From Phaffia rhodozyma (taxonomy: Eukaryota > Basidiomycota > Tremellomycetes > Cystofilobasidiales > Mrakiaceae): a stretch of DNA of 64,000 bases. The translations under genes and the position numbers were made by a program. The stretch is taken from NCBI GenBank assembly GCA_014706385.1, contig JACGZH010000004.1, forward strand, positions 992,001 to 1,056,000, read 5' to 3'. Positions 35,708-46,820 of this stretch are shown here, in pieces. The first letter of the stretch is position 1. Each line of letters opens with the position of its first letter. The notes under the pieces are model-generated. The model did no database searches and was not told the DNA's origin. It saw nothing but the letters and a program-made list of their open reading frames with translations.

Positions 35708-37690
35708 TTGGTGGTGAAAGAAGGAGAAGACTAAAGAGGGGAACGAAGAAGAGAAGGTATCGATAGGATCGGACTAGGTGTGTTTGAGGTCCGTACGTGC
35801 AGCAGATGTCCCAGGTCGGACGTCGTCAGGCACACCGAGAGGACGAAGGCACGAGGAGAAAGGAGAGGGAAGAGAAAGGAGAGAGAGGAGAGAAAGAACA
35901 GTGATGGGAGAAGGAGAAGGAGAGGTACCTGAGTGAATGTGAATGAGAGAGAGAGAGAGAGAAGAGAGAACGGAGGAAAGGAAAAGAGGAGAAAAGAAAA
36001 GAAGGAAAAGAAAGAAACGGTGTATTCTTATGTGACGATGATGGAGTGAGTGCACACGCATGCTTGAGACCAAGAGAAGCGTGTGTGTGAGTGGGTGCAC
36101 TGTTGGGCGAGCGATCAGTTTGGGTCTCTTTCTCTCTTGGTGTTAGTCTTGCTCTCTCCCTCCGTTGCTGTCATCTTCTTGGAGATTTCATCGGCCAAGA
36201 GAAAGAGACCAGCGCCATGAGGGGAAATCAGTCGGGTAAATGACGGCAGACAGGGCAGAATAGGCCAATCGGTCACACGCTTGATATCAACTTGCCCTGA
36301 ATTTGCCCTGTGTCCTCTATGCCCTGTGCCCTGTGCCCTGTGGCTTTGTCGCCCTTACTGTTTTTCCCCTTTAACGTCTTCCCATGAATCCACTCGGTGG
36401 CTCATCAGTCAACCGGTCAGTCACACTCGCTCAACTCTCTGCCTCTCTCGGACGCAATCATCTCTCTGGTGCAGCATTGTATGCTGTGTTTGTACTCTGG
36501 TATACTTGGGTACATTCGTACCAGCACACACGCATGCACATGCGTTTACATACATACACTTATGTCCGCACACAGACGAATACACAGACACGCATACTAT
36601 AGCTTGTTCGTTCACTCACTCATTCATTCATTCACACACAGACACCGCTCGGGTCGAATGCCATCGGGTTGGTGCATGAAGATCTACTGCGCTACGCGAA
36701 TCATCCTTCCGATCGCTCGGCTCGATCCGAAGAGCGTTTAAATTAGAAGGAGACAGTAAAAGAACCGAGTCCCGTCGGCCCGGTGACTTACCTCCGGCTT
36801 GACCCCTACCCTCAGCCTCTTTTCTTTTATGTTTCGTATATTTGATGACCTCCCCCTCCCCCCCCCCCCTTCCGTTATGTCCGTCTCGCCTGCCGTATAT
36901 GGATTTTCTAGTTGATCAGTCGTCCGTCATAATTGATTCCTATTCTCCCCTTCCGCTGACTGTGCTTTGTTTTGTTTTGTTTTGTTTTCTATCTCTTTCT
37001 TTCCACTTCCTACTTGACTATGCTCCGATCGATCCTATTGACTGTCAACCATTCATCCTGTTTTACACTCTCGGATACACTCACTCACACACGCAAACAC
37101 TAAACAAGCAAGCATACAAACTGCAACTACAACTGCAAACGCATCCAGACACTCACTCACTCACTCACACGAGAGAACGATGCATCCGATTTACGTGGCT
37201 AAGCCATATGTGGCAGCGGTATAAAAGTAATATGTAAAACACACAGACAAAAACAGGTTGGCCAGACACACAGAGGATGAGAAAATGACAGAGGGAGAGT
37301 TAGAACAGAAGAAAATGAAAGAAACCGAACACAGAGGAAAAGGTCAGAGAGGCACAAGAAACTCTGGATAAAGGAAGAAAGAAAGGAGGGAGAGCTCATA
37401 TCGCAGATCGATGATGGTGGAAGATAGGACAATAGGAGGGCGATTTGGGAAAGTACACATAGAGAAAGGGGGTGATTGAACATGAGAGATAGCTTATTAT
37501 AAATCTGGTAAACGGAGAGAGATGGTTGACAAAGAAGAACAAAGATAGAGGAATTCAATAGATGAATATTAGAAGTTGGCAAGAGAAGAGATATCTGCTT
37601 TCGGAAAGGAAAGAAGAAAATGTCGCGTGAGCCCAAGCAGAGATTTTTGTAGACTTCGATCAAGAGACACACACTTTAAGAGATCCAGCT
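35708..37690. other. Long intergenic region with simple repeats
   Basis: 1,983 bp, the largest gene-free stretch in the window. From the GH5 side it holds a purine-rich block with (GA)n (about 35947-35962), a GCCCTG array (36251-36340), CA/CACT-rich repeats (36525-36640 and 37080-37165), a C-rich tract (about 36850-36868), five TTTTG units (about 36965-36990) and a purine-rich plus-strand block (37210-37620) that is probably the kinase 3' UTR. No reading frame has gene-like composition. Confidence 0.6.
36251..36340 (+). repeat. GCCCTG motif cluster
   Basis: GCCCTG lies at 36294-36299, 36305-36310, 36321-36326, 36328-36333 and 36335-36340; the last three form a 7-bp GCCCTGT/G tandem. One inverted copy, CAGGGC, is at 36251-36256. 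It could be binding sites for a regulator of the GH5 gene, whose start lies about 550 bp away, or simply slippage. Confidence 0.6.
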
Positions 37691-40600
37691 TTAGAATCTC
37701 ATTGGACTTCCAGGATCCTGCGCCGACGTGGGCACCACTCCATTGTTCGCCAACGGCGATGGCTTCTTTGTTCGTCGACCTAGTAATGTCGCACCCGACA
37801 TATCAAGCTCAAAACCGGCCCCTCTGCCCTTCTTCGCACCTCCCTGATCTCGCTGACCAGCCCGACCGTCGTACAAGACGGCCTCGGCCATTCGCCTGTC
37901 GGCTCCACCCGCAGGCTGATAACCCCCATTGTTGTTGTTGTTGTGCTGCTGGGCACGACTGTTCCCGGCATGTCCACCACCAGAGTGGGACGACGTATTC
38001 GAAGCCGTCGAGCCATCCCGGACATGTCGTTGTTGACTCTGAATCGTCCGGGCGGCTTCCTCCCCATGCTTCGCCCTGGCTTCTGCCACCTCGTGCTCTT
38101 CCTCGGCCTCTTCGTCATCCTCGTTCAATCCGCCAAGGAACCCACGAGCGCCCGCCCCGCCAGGACCATTGTAGGCTCGACGACGAGCGCCTTCTTCCTC
38201 CATCCGGTGGACGGCGTAGGTGATATCGAATGCCTCCTTGAGCGAGGCCACCCCAGGCGAGCGACCTTCCCTCGCACCAGGGCCTCGCATCGACTGCAAC
38301 AACGGAGAGTCCATCGGGGCGTTCGAGGCCGAAAGCCCGGCAGCCTGAGTTTGGATATGTTTCGGAGGAGCCTGCTCGTTGCACCACGGGTGAGCGAGGA
38401 ACTCGTCAATTGTGTATCGCTGGGCCGGATCGACATTCAACAGATGAGAGATCAGATCCTTTGACGAAGCAGAGATATCGTCCCACCAAGGCGAAAGGAA
38501 AGTGTAGTATCCACGAGCGACCTTCTCGGTTAATACTGCGATTGACTCATCATAGAATGGACTTGCGTCCCCAAGACATAGGAAGAGAGGACGATTCTGT
38601 CAGCCCGAACCGTTCTTGATGAGGACAGACAGGAAAAAAATCAACTCACGGGAAACCACATAGTAGCGTGTACAACACACAACCCAATGCCCACATGTCG
38701 ACACTCTTCGAATACCTCTCGTCCTTGACGATCTCTGGAGCAGTGTAACCGACCGTTCCACAAGGCGTGGCAGTGTCCTCCGCCCAGACGACCTTGGATA
38801 GACCAAAATCGGCAATCTTAACTCGACCGATCCCACCACCTCCGACGCCAAGAGTAAATTCTCCTTCATCAACCTTGTCCTCGTCGTATTGTCGCTGGAC
38901 CGGATGACGGGACGGGATGATCGGGATTCGATCGAACAAGATGTTTTCGGGTTTGATATCACTGTTTCGAAAGAAAGATATACTCTGTTCAGTCTTTGTA
39001 CCCCAATACAGAGCTCTATAGACGACTGACCGGTGGACGACTCCTCGCTCTTCATGAAGATAACGGATACCGTGGGCGACTTGAAGGATTACATGCCGAG
39101 AGAGTTGCTCGGAAAAGTAGGTAAGTTTGACACTGAGGGAACCATGTATAGACGGTCAGTCTTTATTCAGATCTCTAGTCGGGACCTTGTCAGCAACTTA
39201 CATCTGGTGGAACAATTCTCCTCCCTCCATTACTACGAGATGACGAATACAACGTAAGCACATGACGACGTCGCCGAGAACTTATCAAACTTGGACGTAC
39301 ATTCGAGGACCAAAAAGTAATGCTCCGGGCTTTCCGAAAAGCTGACGAGCTTGATGACGGACGGGTGGTCGGTTCCACGCATAATCTGTACTTCTTTGAG
39401 AATGTTGGCTCTCTAAGAAAGAAGAAAAGTAGAAGAATGAAAGAAAGAAAAAGAGGAAGCAAGGGGGGGAGAAAAGACAGGGGAAGTCCGTATTAAGAGG
39501 GAGGATAAGAGAAAGGAGCATATGTAAGGGGAAGAAAAAGAGATCAGGCAGAACGAGAGAAAAGAAGAAGGAAAGAAAAAGGAACAAAAGACGAATCAAT
39601 GTCAGACCGTCTGCACACTTCTCCATTGAGAGAAAGAAGGTTGTGCAGGAAGACAGCAGAGCAAGGGCAAAACATAGGAGGGACAGAGCGACGAACCTCC
39701 GTCACCCGAGGCCTCTTTTTGAAGTTGGGGTTCAGGTGTTTGTTTCCCTCCTAAGTATAGAGATTGAGAAGGAGAACAAGAAAGAGAGCCGTGGTATAGA
39801 AAGGGTAGAGAACAGGAGAGGATAAGGTCGACAGACACAATGGAAAAGAAAGGGGAACGGAATTGGGATCAGCGGACTGATACATGTTGGAGGTAGGCAA
39901 ACATCCGGAAAACAAAACAGGTAGTGAAAGTGGCAGAGAGAAAGGTAGATCGTGGGTGGAAGTGGATGCGGGAGGGCAGGGACTAGCGTCATGAAAAGAT
40001 GCAAGTTAAATGGAACGAATAGGACGGGAGCGAGTTTTTTTTTTACTCCCTTAGAATGTAGATGGAGACGGAAAGAAGACGGCCACGAAAGAATGGAAGA
40101 AGAAAAGGGCAAAAGAAAAGACAAAGGACAAAGAGAAGATCGGAGACAAGCAAGACGAAGGAAAGAAAGTCTTACCTGAGAAGCGTTGAGTTCGTATTTC
40201 CTGACGACCTTGACGGCCGTCTTGAAGCCAGTCCTTCGATCGATGGCTTTGTAAACGTTGGAGAATGCACCACTGGAATAGAAAAGAGGCAGGACGGACG
40301 GACAGGGAGGACGAGAAAGAAAGAACGACGTAGGCAAAAGAAAGGAAAATGATCGATGGTGATGACATCAGCAAACTTTTCAAATGAGATGGGGGAGGAA
40401 AGCGACATCGAACGGGAGCCGACACAATCGCTGTCGACCAGAGGAGAGAGAGAAACAGAACGACGTACTCTCCCATCTTTTCGACCAGGTGGAAACCTTC
40501 TAGACCAGTGTAGACCGGCATTCGTTCCTTATTCCTCTTTTCCTCCTGAACCAGATCCTCAGCCTCCTTCCTGTAAGCTGGCTCCGCAGTCTGAGTCTTG

Positions 40601-41025
40601 TGCTGTTGTTGTTGTGCCGCCTGGGCCTGTTGCTGAATTACATTGGACGATTGCTTGGCTGCCTGGTTGTGGGAAGAGTGTGGTTGGGCATGGGCATGGA
40701 CGGTCGTCTGCGTGGGGGCGGCTGGCATAGCTGATGACGTAGGGTGGTAGGCGGCTGACGGAGCGCTGTGATCTCGTTGTTGAGTAGGAGAAGTGGAAGC
40801 AGAGGAAGATGCAGATGTCGAACCGGGTTCTTTGGCGTTCTTGCCGTGTCGAACAAAGTCTGGAGAAGACCAGAACGGAAAGATAAAAGCGGGAAGAAAC
40901 CACGATTAATAAGTGACCGAACGTCGAGAGAAATCAAGATAGCAAGCGTATAAACGATGGATGGGAAAACAAGGAAGAAGAGAAAAAAACAAGGACGTAC
41001 TTCTCAGACTATCGACAAAAGGCAT
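37691..41025 (-). CDS. Srk1/Rck2-like MAPK-activated protein kinase
   Basis: Ser/Thr kinase of the CaMK/MAPKAPK group. Yeast Rck2 and fission yeast Srk1 act below the stress MAPK Hog1/Sty1. Exons 1-2 join at 41025-40998 to read MPFVDSLRN|FVRHGKNAKEPG. A Gln/Ala/His-rich linker follows, then GLEGFHLVEKMGE|GAFSNVYKA (glycine loop) and AVKVVRKYELNASQ with the VAIK-type Lys. After a 763-nt intron come RANILKEVQIMR, RGVVHRDIKPENILF (HRD) and VKIADFGLSKVVW (DFG). Between the last two is the insert ending EGEFTLGVGGGGIGRV, a hallmark of this subfamily. CGTVGYTAPE is the activation-segment end. WALGCVLYTLLCGFPPF and AQRYTIDEFLAHPW close the domain at about 38400. The C-terminal tail is disordered. 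The stop is TAA 37691-37693. Confidence 0.88.
39413..40175 (-). other. Unusually long kinase intron, pyrimidine-rich
   Basis: Donor Q|GTAAGA at 40175 and acceptor TTTCTTAG ending at 39413 bracket 763 nt, about ten times the usual intron here. The minus strand is strongly pyrimidine-rich throughout, which leaves frames open (one of about 200 codons), but their composition is biased and I do not call a gene. Confidence 0.7.
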
Positions 41026-41538
41026 TGAAGGTATGCAAACTGAACAGAGAGCGAGTTTCTAATAGATACAGCTGATCTCTTTTATGATGATGTGCTATTA
41101 ACCTGACAATATCCTTTGAAAAGGAAAAAGAGAAGAAGACGGTAAAACGACAAATAAGGATGGAAGAGGAAAGGGGAGAAAAGAAGTCGAGGGGAAGAAG
41201 AAAGTGTAGATCCAAAAGATTATGATAAATTATAATCGAGTTTTTTCTCCTATTTGGTTTGGGCGAGTCGTCTAAGGGCAATAGAGGGGCCTTCTAGGGA
41301 ACGTCAAACACTCCCCCGCCTGCTAGAAGGCGGGTCAGAGAACGTAACCACATCGGAAAGTCTGTGGGGTGTGTGACGACAGCCTCAATTTATTGACGTC
41401 ACCAATTTCTCTCCCTTGTCTGCCTGATTGCTTCCACGTGCTGTTTTCAAGTAAGTTCGAGCTTTGTATGACATCATCCATGGTTACGCGTTCGATCGAA
41501 TTCTACATCCGATAGTGGTTAAGGTTACATTCAGATCC
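41026..41538. other. Intergenic, kinase promoter
   Basis: 513 bp between the kinase start and the stop of the next gene, both minus-strand. It contains an AGGGG stress-element-like string at about 41284 and a GC-rich hairpin (41315-41334). Both could regulate the kinase. Confidence 0.45.
41315..41334. promoter_or_regulatory. GC-rich inverted repeat in kinase upstream region
   Basis: CCCGCCT-GCTAGA-AGGCGGG: 7-bp perfect arms and a 6-base spacer, 290 bp upstream of the kinase start codon. The related string CCTTCTAGGG lies 25 bp to the left. A site for a dimeric zinc-type regulator is possible; this is inference. Confidence 0.4.
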
Positions 41539-42847
41539 CTAGACAGACCCTAAGAGTCTTGTTCGTTCGTCAACAGTAGCGTCTTCTTGTCCAGCTTGGT
41601 GATCAACTGAACCTCCTTCAGAGATGTCGTAGTGTTGCCTCGCTCCTAGCGTCTGGAGAGCGACTAGAGCATTTTGGAAGAATCCAATGATGAACGTAAA
41701 CACTGCTTTGGAGATCTGTCAGCCAGAACGAGATTATCTGTCAGCATGAGGCCAGAATCATTTGTCTTTTCTTATCGTGTTCTCTCGTGCACGTGCTGTT
41801 GAACCATATGAGACAAGATGTAACTCCAGGCCACATACCTCTGTAGCCCATAGATGACCATCGGCGGCGCTCATCGATTTGTGAGAGTAGATAGGAGCCA
41901 GGATTGCGATCGAAATTGGCCTGGCAGGGAGGTTGAATCCAAGTAGATACGAGATGTCATCCTTTCTCTAAGATTATCTATTCCTAGTTCTACTTCTACT
42001 CTTGAGTGAAAACTCGCCAAGAGATAGCACTCACCAGAACAGAAAGAACAGGACAGCTCCCCAGATGACACCCTTGATAATTTCCCGACCGACTTTTGCC
42101 AGGACGGCACTCGCGCTGACCTCCTTTCCATCCCGTCTCGCTCTCCAATACCCGTAAGGTAAGAGCAACACTCCCATCCCGTCCATTCCCTCCGCCCAGA
42201 ACCTCAGTAAACCTCCAGGAACAGACCGCCAGTCGACCTTTCCGGACGGACCGTTCCAAGCCTCGGACAAGGCCGGCAGATGAGCCGTTCGTGGCCAAGG
42301 ACCGTCTGGTAGTTTTGAAACGCGGGATGCGTTGACGTCTGGGAGAATCAGGCAGGGTACGATAAGGTACGTCGCTAGGCCCTGGACAAGGCATGTTACC
42401 CCAAGGTCTACGTAGGTCGATGGGTTCGTTGGCAATAGCAGGCCGAGTATTGGTTCACATCCATCAGCACTCGATACAAATTATTTCGGATGAAGCAAGA
42501 AAATAGCGCTCACCACCAGCGAACGGAAGAGGAAAGAGCCAAAAGCTCGTATTAGGTTCGTACTCATACATGTTCATCGCTTAAAGAGCCCATTTGAACC
42601 AGTTCCAACACGAAGTAAGTTAGTCCTCCGATTGTTCTCCCATAAGTACTTGTCTCTTTCGATTGGATGACAAGCGTAGTATCCGGAGAAGGAAGAACGA
42701 ACCAATCTTGAAATTGATGGCTGCATCAATCAGCCCTGCTATAAATCCCTGCATAATCCAGATGTAACTCCATTGGACCCAGCTTGCCGTTCTTGGCAGA
42801 GGGAAAAAGACCCCACCTTTCGTTTCAGTAATCGTTTGAGGTGACAT
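41539..42847 (-). CDS. Multi-pass membrane protein of unknown function
   Basis: Not firmly recognised; it may belong to one of the fungal DUF families of small multi-pass proteins. Exon 1 (ATG 42847) encodes VQWSYIWIMQGFIAGLIDAA, an aromatic first helix. After an intron comes AMNMYEYEPNTSFWLFPLPF. A third exon, starting after TACGTAG at about 42411, gives LGVTCLVQGLATYLIVPCL. Then follow a long polar loop (DGPWPRTAHLPALSEAWNG), GVLLLPYGYWRARRDGKEVS, REIIKGVIWGAVLFFLFW, PISIAILAPIYSHKSM and the last exon ISKAVFTFIIGFFQNALVAL, with a polar tail ending ERTRLLGSV (TAG 41539-41541). That makes about five membrane segments. The ERTRLL end resembles an acidic dileucine-type endosome/vacuole sorting signal, so a vacuolar or endosomal location is possible. 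Confidence 0.78.
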
Positions 42848-43246
42848 CCTAAAGCACAATAACACGTATTTGAAGCGTCAGTGTTGTCAGCTGATTGTCT
42901 TCTTGAAGAGATGATGAGAGAAGGCTGATCTGCCTTACGAGTAGAATATATGTTGATGAAAGAGCGAGGATGGAAGGGATAAGCAGATGATTTTCGGTAA
43001 TCGCCGGAAGCAGCTCAATGGTTACGGTATTTCTTGTCTTAGGCTATGTACAGATTGCTTGTCGTCTTTCTGTCCTCTCTCTCCTTGCCATCCTTATACT
43101 TTGACTCTTGGCCTTTTATGACGCGTAATGTGGAATCAAACAGTACACCGCCATGCTGCTACATAAACAATCATAAATTATTTTGACATAACCTCCTCCT
43201 ACTGTCCTGCTCCATTCTTCTCTAGTCTTCTCTACTCTATACCACT
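42848..43246. other. Intergenic, promoter of membrane protein gene and THI6 3' flank
   Basis: 399 bp between two minus-strand genes. AT-rich around 43160-43185. Nothing else seen. Confidence 0.4.
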
Positions 43247-45457
43247 TCACTCTGATATCTCAATACAAATCCGCTCTCGGACGCTCTGCTCTGAAATATG
43301 GTACATTTCATCGATGAGCGCAGATCGGAAGGTATTCGGCCCCTTGGTTTCCGGTCGGGCAGCTGCCACCTCGGCTGCAATCGTCATAGCTAATATTCTG
43401 TATCAGGCGAAGGGTGATTATACAATGTTCACTAGTTGCTCTCGCGAATATTCGAAATTCCGATATTGGAGAAAAAGAAGAGATGGAACGAACCCAGAGA
43501 GGGCTCCGAGGAGCATATCTCCTCGTACAAGATTGTTCGAGTCGTCAGTGTTTCCAGAAGAAAGAGACTTCAACCGAGCGGCCGCGCAGAAGCAAGCTAC
43601 TAATGAACCGGTCATGCAACCAGATCCGGTGATCACCCCCAGCTGTTAGTGGCCATATCAGAAAAGGAAGGAGAAAAGAGGTTGAAATACTGGGTCAAAA
43701 CAGGTAAAATTGATGGAAGAGAAGGAAAGACAGCCCGTACCAGTTTGTCTCCGTTCGACAGCTTGACAACAGTCTCTCCGTCAGAAATGTAATCATCCAC
43801 ACCGGTACAGACAACAATACAGCCTATGATTTTAAACCGGACAACGCAAATAAAGGCGATTGGTACCGAAATAGACATCAGTAAGTAAAAACCAAGTGAG
43901 CTGATCAAAGTACCCTTGGTTCACTCACGTTGTTTCCTAGCCAAGTCTTTTACTACTTTCTTTGGATCCTTGAACAAAGTTGACCCGGAGTCTACACCTC
44001 TAGAAACAACTTCGTTTGAGCCTGCCAAGTACGCAATCTCACCCGCATTTCCTTTGATAACTGTAGGCTGGAAGGTATCCAGCATTTCTTCAGTTACAAG
44101 TAAAGTATCAAAAAGAGAAAGATTCGTGTCATTGACAGTAACACAGGTAGACAAAATATGGATCGGAGATATTTCTTACTCTTGGCAGAAGTTCGTCGAA
44201 GGTCAGAGGCACCTACAGCCACAGGATCAAATACTACCGGTTTTCCATTTCGGTTGGCCGCTGCGCCTGCAGCAAGGAACCCATCGAGGTCCTTGATCGT
44301 CCCAAAGTTGATGAGCAATCCTCCGATGATTTTGCTAAGTTCAGTTACTTCCGAAGGCACCGTCGCCATGATTGGTGAAGCTCCGACGGCAAGGGTTGCG
44401 TTAGCAGAGTCGTTCGTGACTACGATATTTGTCAGTTGGTTGATCACGGGGCCTTCTGCCTTGAGCACGCTTAACAGCTCTCCAAATGATTGAACGATTC
44501 GTTCTTTCGTCAGACCTGGCTGCTTTTGGACCGGGACAGCCGACCGAGCTTTCTTTATGATAGCCGATAGGCTCGACGCAGCGTTCTTAGGTACAGGCGA
44601 AGATACAATGTCGGAGATGATGGCCGCACCAGCCAGAGATGGAGAAGCATGGAGGAGGAGAGGAAGGTTTGTTGATTTGATACCACCTTCGAAGAAAGAG
44701 TTGTTCTCCCAGTTCAGCTTGAAACGAGGATTTACGACTGAAAAGATTAAACTCACCGATGGCGACTGCTGGACCTCCAAACGCTTTGACAACATCTTCT
44801 ACGCCTCTGACCCCAAGAATGATCTTCTTGCTCACATCCTTACTTCCAGTCCACCAAACCGGACCAACTCCAATGTAGTCTGCGCCTTGTTCTTTGGCAA
44901 TTTCGGCGTCCTGTACGCTAGACGTAGAAATTCCGATGATGGCATCCGGGCAACCAAATGAGTCTAGTAGCTGTCGGGCTAGAGGGAGAGGAAGGTCTGT
45001 CTGTCCAATATGAATACCAGCCGGTGGAGAAGATGAGGTATGAAGAAGAGCGAGGAAGATGTCGAGTCGATCGTTGATAATTAACGGAACAGAATACTGA
45101 TGAATATGTATGCTTGGGCATCAGTATCGACTCTCGGTGATCGGAGGCAGGCCGAGATGACGGAAGAATCTCTCACCTTGTCACAAAGTTCTTTCGTCCT
45201 TCTGGCTACCTCGAAGAACTCTCCTGTATCGACATCCTTCTCTCGGACTTGAACGATAGTGACGCCTCCTTGTAGACTTTCTTCGAGAGATTCGTAGTAG
45301 TCCTAAGAATAGACGAGAAAATGCATCAGATGGAGAGTTCGAAGCAGAAGGAGGATCTATATCATCTGTGCCGTCTCGAGAGACAAACCTTAGAAGGAGG
45401 AAGAAGATCTCTACCAGTCACAAGGTATAGCGAATAATCGATGTCTGGCTTGACCAT
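43247..45457 (-). CDS. THI6: Bifunctional thiamine enzyme Thi6 (TMP synthase + HET kinase)
   Basis: The N-terminal half couples HMP-pyrophosphate to thiazole-phosphate to make thiamine monophosphate. The C-terminal half phosphorylates hydroxyethylthiazole. Start ATG 45457 reads [20 protein letters not shown], as in yeast Thi6. ThiE blocks: [20 protein letters not shown] (about 45270), [50 protein letters not shown] and [11 protein letters not shown]. ThiM blocks: [20 protein letters not shown] (about 44440; N and D contacts), [52 protein letters not shown] (about 44065), [15 protein letters not shown] and [19 protein letters not shown] (about 43630; GxGC catalytic turn). The C-terminus ends ERICIEISE, with stop TGA 43247-43249. 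About seven introns. It is divergent from PKR1. I see no TPP riboswitch in its upstream region. Confidence 0.93.
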
Positions 45458-45503
45458 GAGGAATAAACGATGAATAAGATCAAGATGGTAGGAGAGATGA
45501 GAT

Positions 45504-45770
45504 TCACGGGGAAGACGAAGTCGAGTTTTTCAAGTCGTTCATCCGTCCGGACAATAATTTCAATTCCGCTCCGCCGAGTTTGCCGATATCCAATAATCTC
45601 CACCTTGATGTTTTGTTCATCTGTTCAGCTCCTTGCTTTTCTCTCGAGGTTAACCCAAGAGCTTGTGGCTTCAAATTGATCATGGGTTCTGAAGGCATAA
45701 ATGACAACAGTAACAGCGATGGCGGCGTTCTCTCAGGTATCTCGTCCATAATGGTCTCCTCCGGCTTCAT
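45504..45770 (-). CDS. Possible small ORF just upstream of THI6
   Basis: 88 codons, ATG 45770 to stop at 45504, ending 46 nt before the THI6 start on the same strand. It begins MKPEETIMDEIPERTPP and includes REKQGAEQMNKTSRWRLLD and LGGAELKLLSGRMNDL. No family recognised. The composition is less biased than most chance frames nearby, but overlapping plus-strand frames are also open. It could be a short independent gene, a long upstream ORF in the THI6 leader that affects THI6 translation, or chance. Confidence 0.3.
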   Translation of the reverse strand: MKPEETIMDEIPERTPPSLLLLSFMPSEPMINLKPQALGLTSREKQGAEQMNKTSRWRLLDIGKLGGAELKLLSGRMNDLKNSTSSSP

Positions 45771-45919
45771 AACCGTACGTGTCTGTGAGCAAATATGTTA
45801 GGGTTATAGAAGATGAAAAAGTGAATGTAGAGACGACACGAAGCCTCCATCCAATATCATCATCATCATCATCATCAACTCACCATCATCACCATTACTC
45901 CAGGTCCTTGACGATCAAT
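45771..45919. promoter_or_regulatory. Core of THI6/PKR1 divergent region
   Basis: 149 bp with an ATC repeat (about 45859-45880, seven units) and CATCATCACCATTAC. It probably holds start sites for both directions. Counting the small ORF as leader, 462 bp separates the THI6 and PKR1 start codons. Confidence 0.4.
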
Positions 45920-46523
45920 ATGGAAGAACAATCTGAATCTCCTTCAACAGAATCTCCAGAGGTCTCTTCTGGTATCTTCTCCGACATCATCAACTCTGTA
46001 TTTGAGCCTGGGGTCAACTCGTTCGTCTGCTTTTCTCTCTCATTCATTGCTGACATGATCATATACTGATTTGATACCTACTATGATCTCCTCTCTGCGC
46101 ATGTTGTCACGGGTGTATACGCATTCAGAGGACTGATAATTGGAATGCACCTCTCCTTCCTCGGCCTGTTCTCCGTCCTGATCTGTCTCTGGGTTCTTAC
46201 AAATTGGAACGGTCATGTGCTGGTACTGTCTGGTGTCAGTTTAGCTTTATGGGGTTCGACAGCGTGGTATGTTTCCTTTGTCTCACGGTGTTCTGGTGTT
46301 TCATTCGGTCTTTGAGCTAACTAATTATGCCGAATCGGACCTTATCACCCACTGTAGGTTCGTTAACGAACTTCTGATAGTTCAGGCTCAACAGAAAGCC
46401 AGCTCTCCTTCAGACGAAAAGGACGCGACGACAGCTTCGATTACAGCTGTTGAGCTAGAAAACCCCTTGGCTTCCTCTACAATCCCTTCGGAGCCTCAAT
46501 CAGAACCCAAGAAAAAGCGATGA
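45920..46523 (+). CDS. PKR1: V-ATPase assembly factor Pkr1
   Basis: Small ER membrane protein. In yeast Pkr1 helps assemble the V0 sector of the vacuolar H+-ATPase. Three exons: ATG 45920 to about 46019, about 46128-46267 and about 46359-46523. They join to read FSDIINSVFEPGVNS|GLIIGMHLSFLGLF (the family SxFxPGxxxxL block and helix 1), then NWNGHVLVLSGVSLALWGSTAW|FVNELL (helix 2). Both junctions preserve phase: TC|A makes Ser and TG|G makes Trp. The tail is Ser/Glu-rich and ends SEPQSEPKKKR. A terminal lysine cluster on a small ER protein would fit ER retention. The stop is TGA 46521-46523. Confidence 0.85.
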
Positions 46524-46820
46524 TGCGCTAGATTGAACCGTGACTTGTCGACTGTATGAATAAAAATATGTAGATTTGGTAATCGGCAAGACGGAAGCCT
46601 CGTGTAGATTGGTATACAGTACTAACGGGATATGTGATAGGAGGGGCGAAAAAGGCAATAGTACAGAAGAGGAAAGGGTATATGCAAATGCCAAACTTCA
46701 ACGAAGCCTGTGAGATCATGATGAGCTATTTGAATCGTACCAATGCTTCATCCGTCGAGCCGAATCTTGAGCGATAGCAAACACTAGATTTTCACATGAC
46801 AAAAATAAGGAAAAGCTCTA

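Noticed and set aside
35774..36100. 108-codon minus-strand ORF upstream of the GH5 gene
   Set aside because: Made of Leu/Ser/His/Phe from CT repeats; an artefact of low complexity in the GH5 leader.
37199..37672. 157-codon minus-strand ORF after the kinase stop
   Set aside because: TC-rich sequence in the likely 3' UTR. The peptide is Leu/Ser/Phe-biased with no recognisable motif.
39732..40337. 201-codon minus-strand ORF
   Set aside because: It starts in a kinase exon/intron and runs through the pyrimidine-rich intron. The composition (Ser, Leu, Phe, Pro) reflects the TC tract, and no domain is visible.
45690..45760. TPP riboswitch upstream of THI6
   Set aside because: A CTGAGA string is present near 45737 but the second conserved half (ACCTGATCTGGATAATGCCAGCG-like) is absent.
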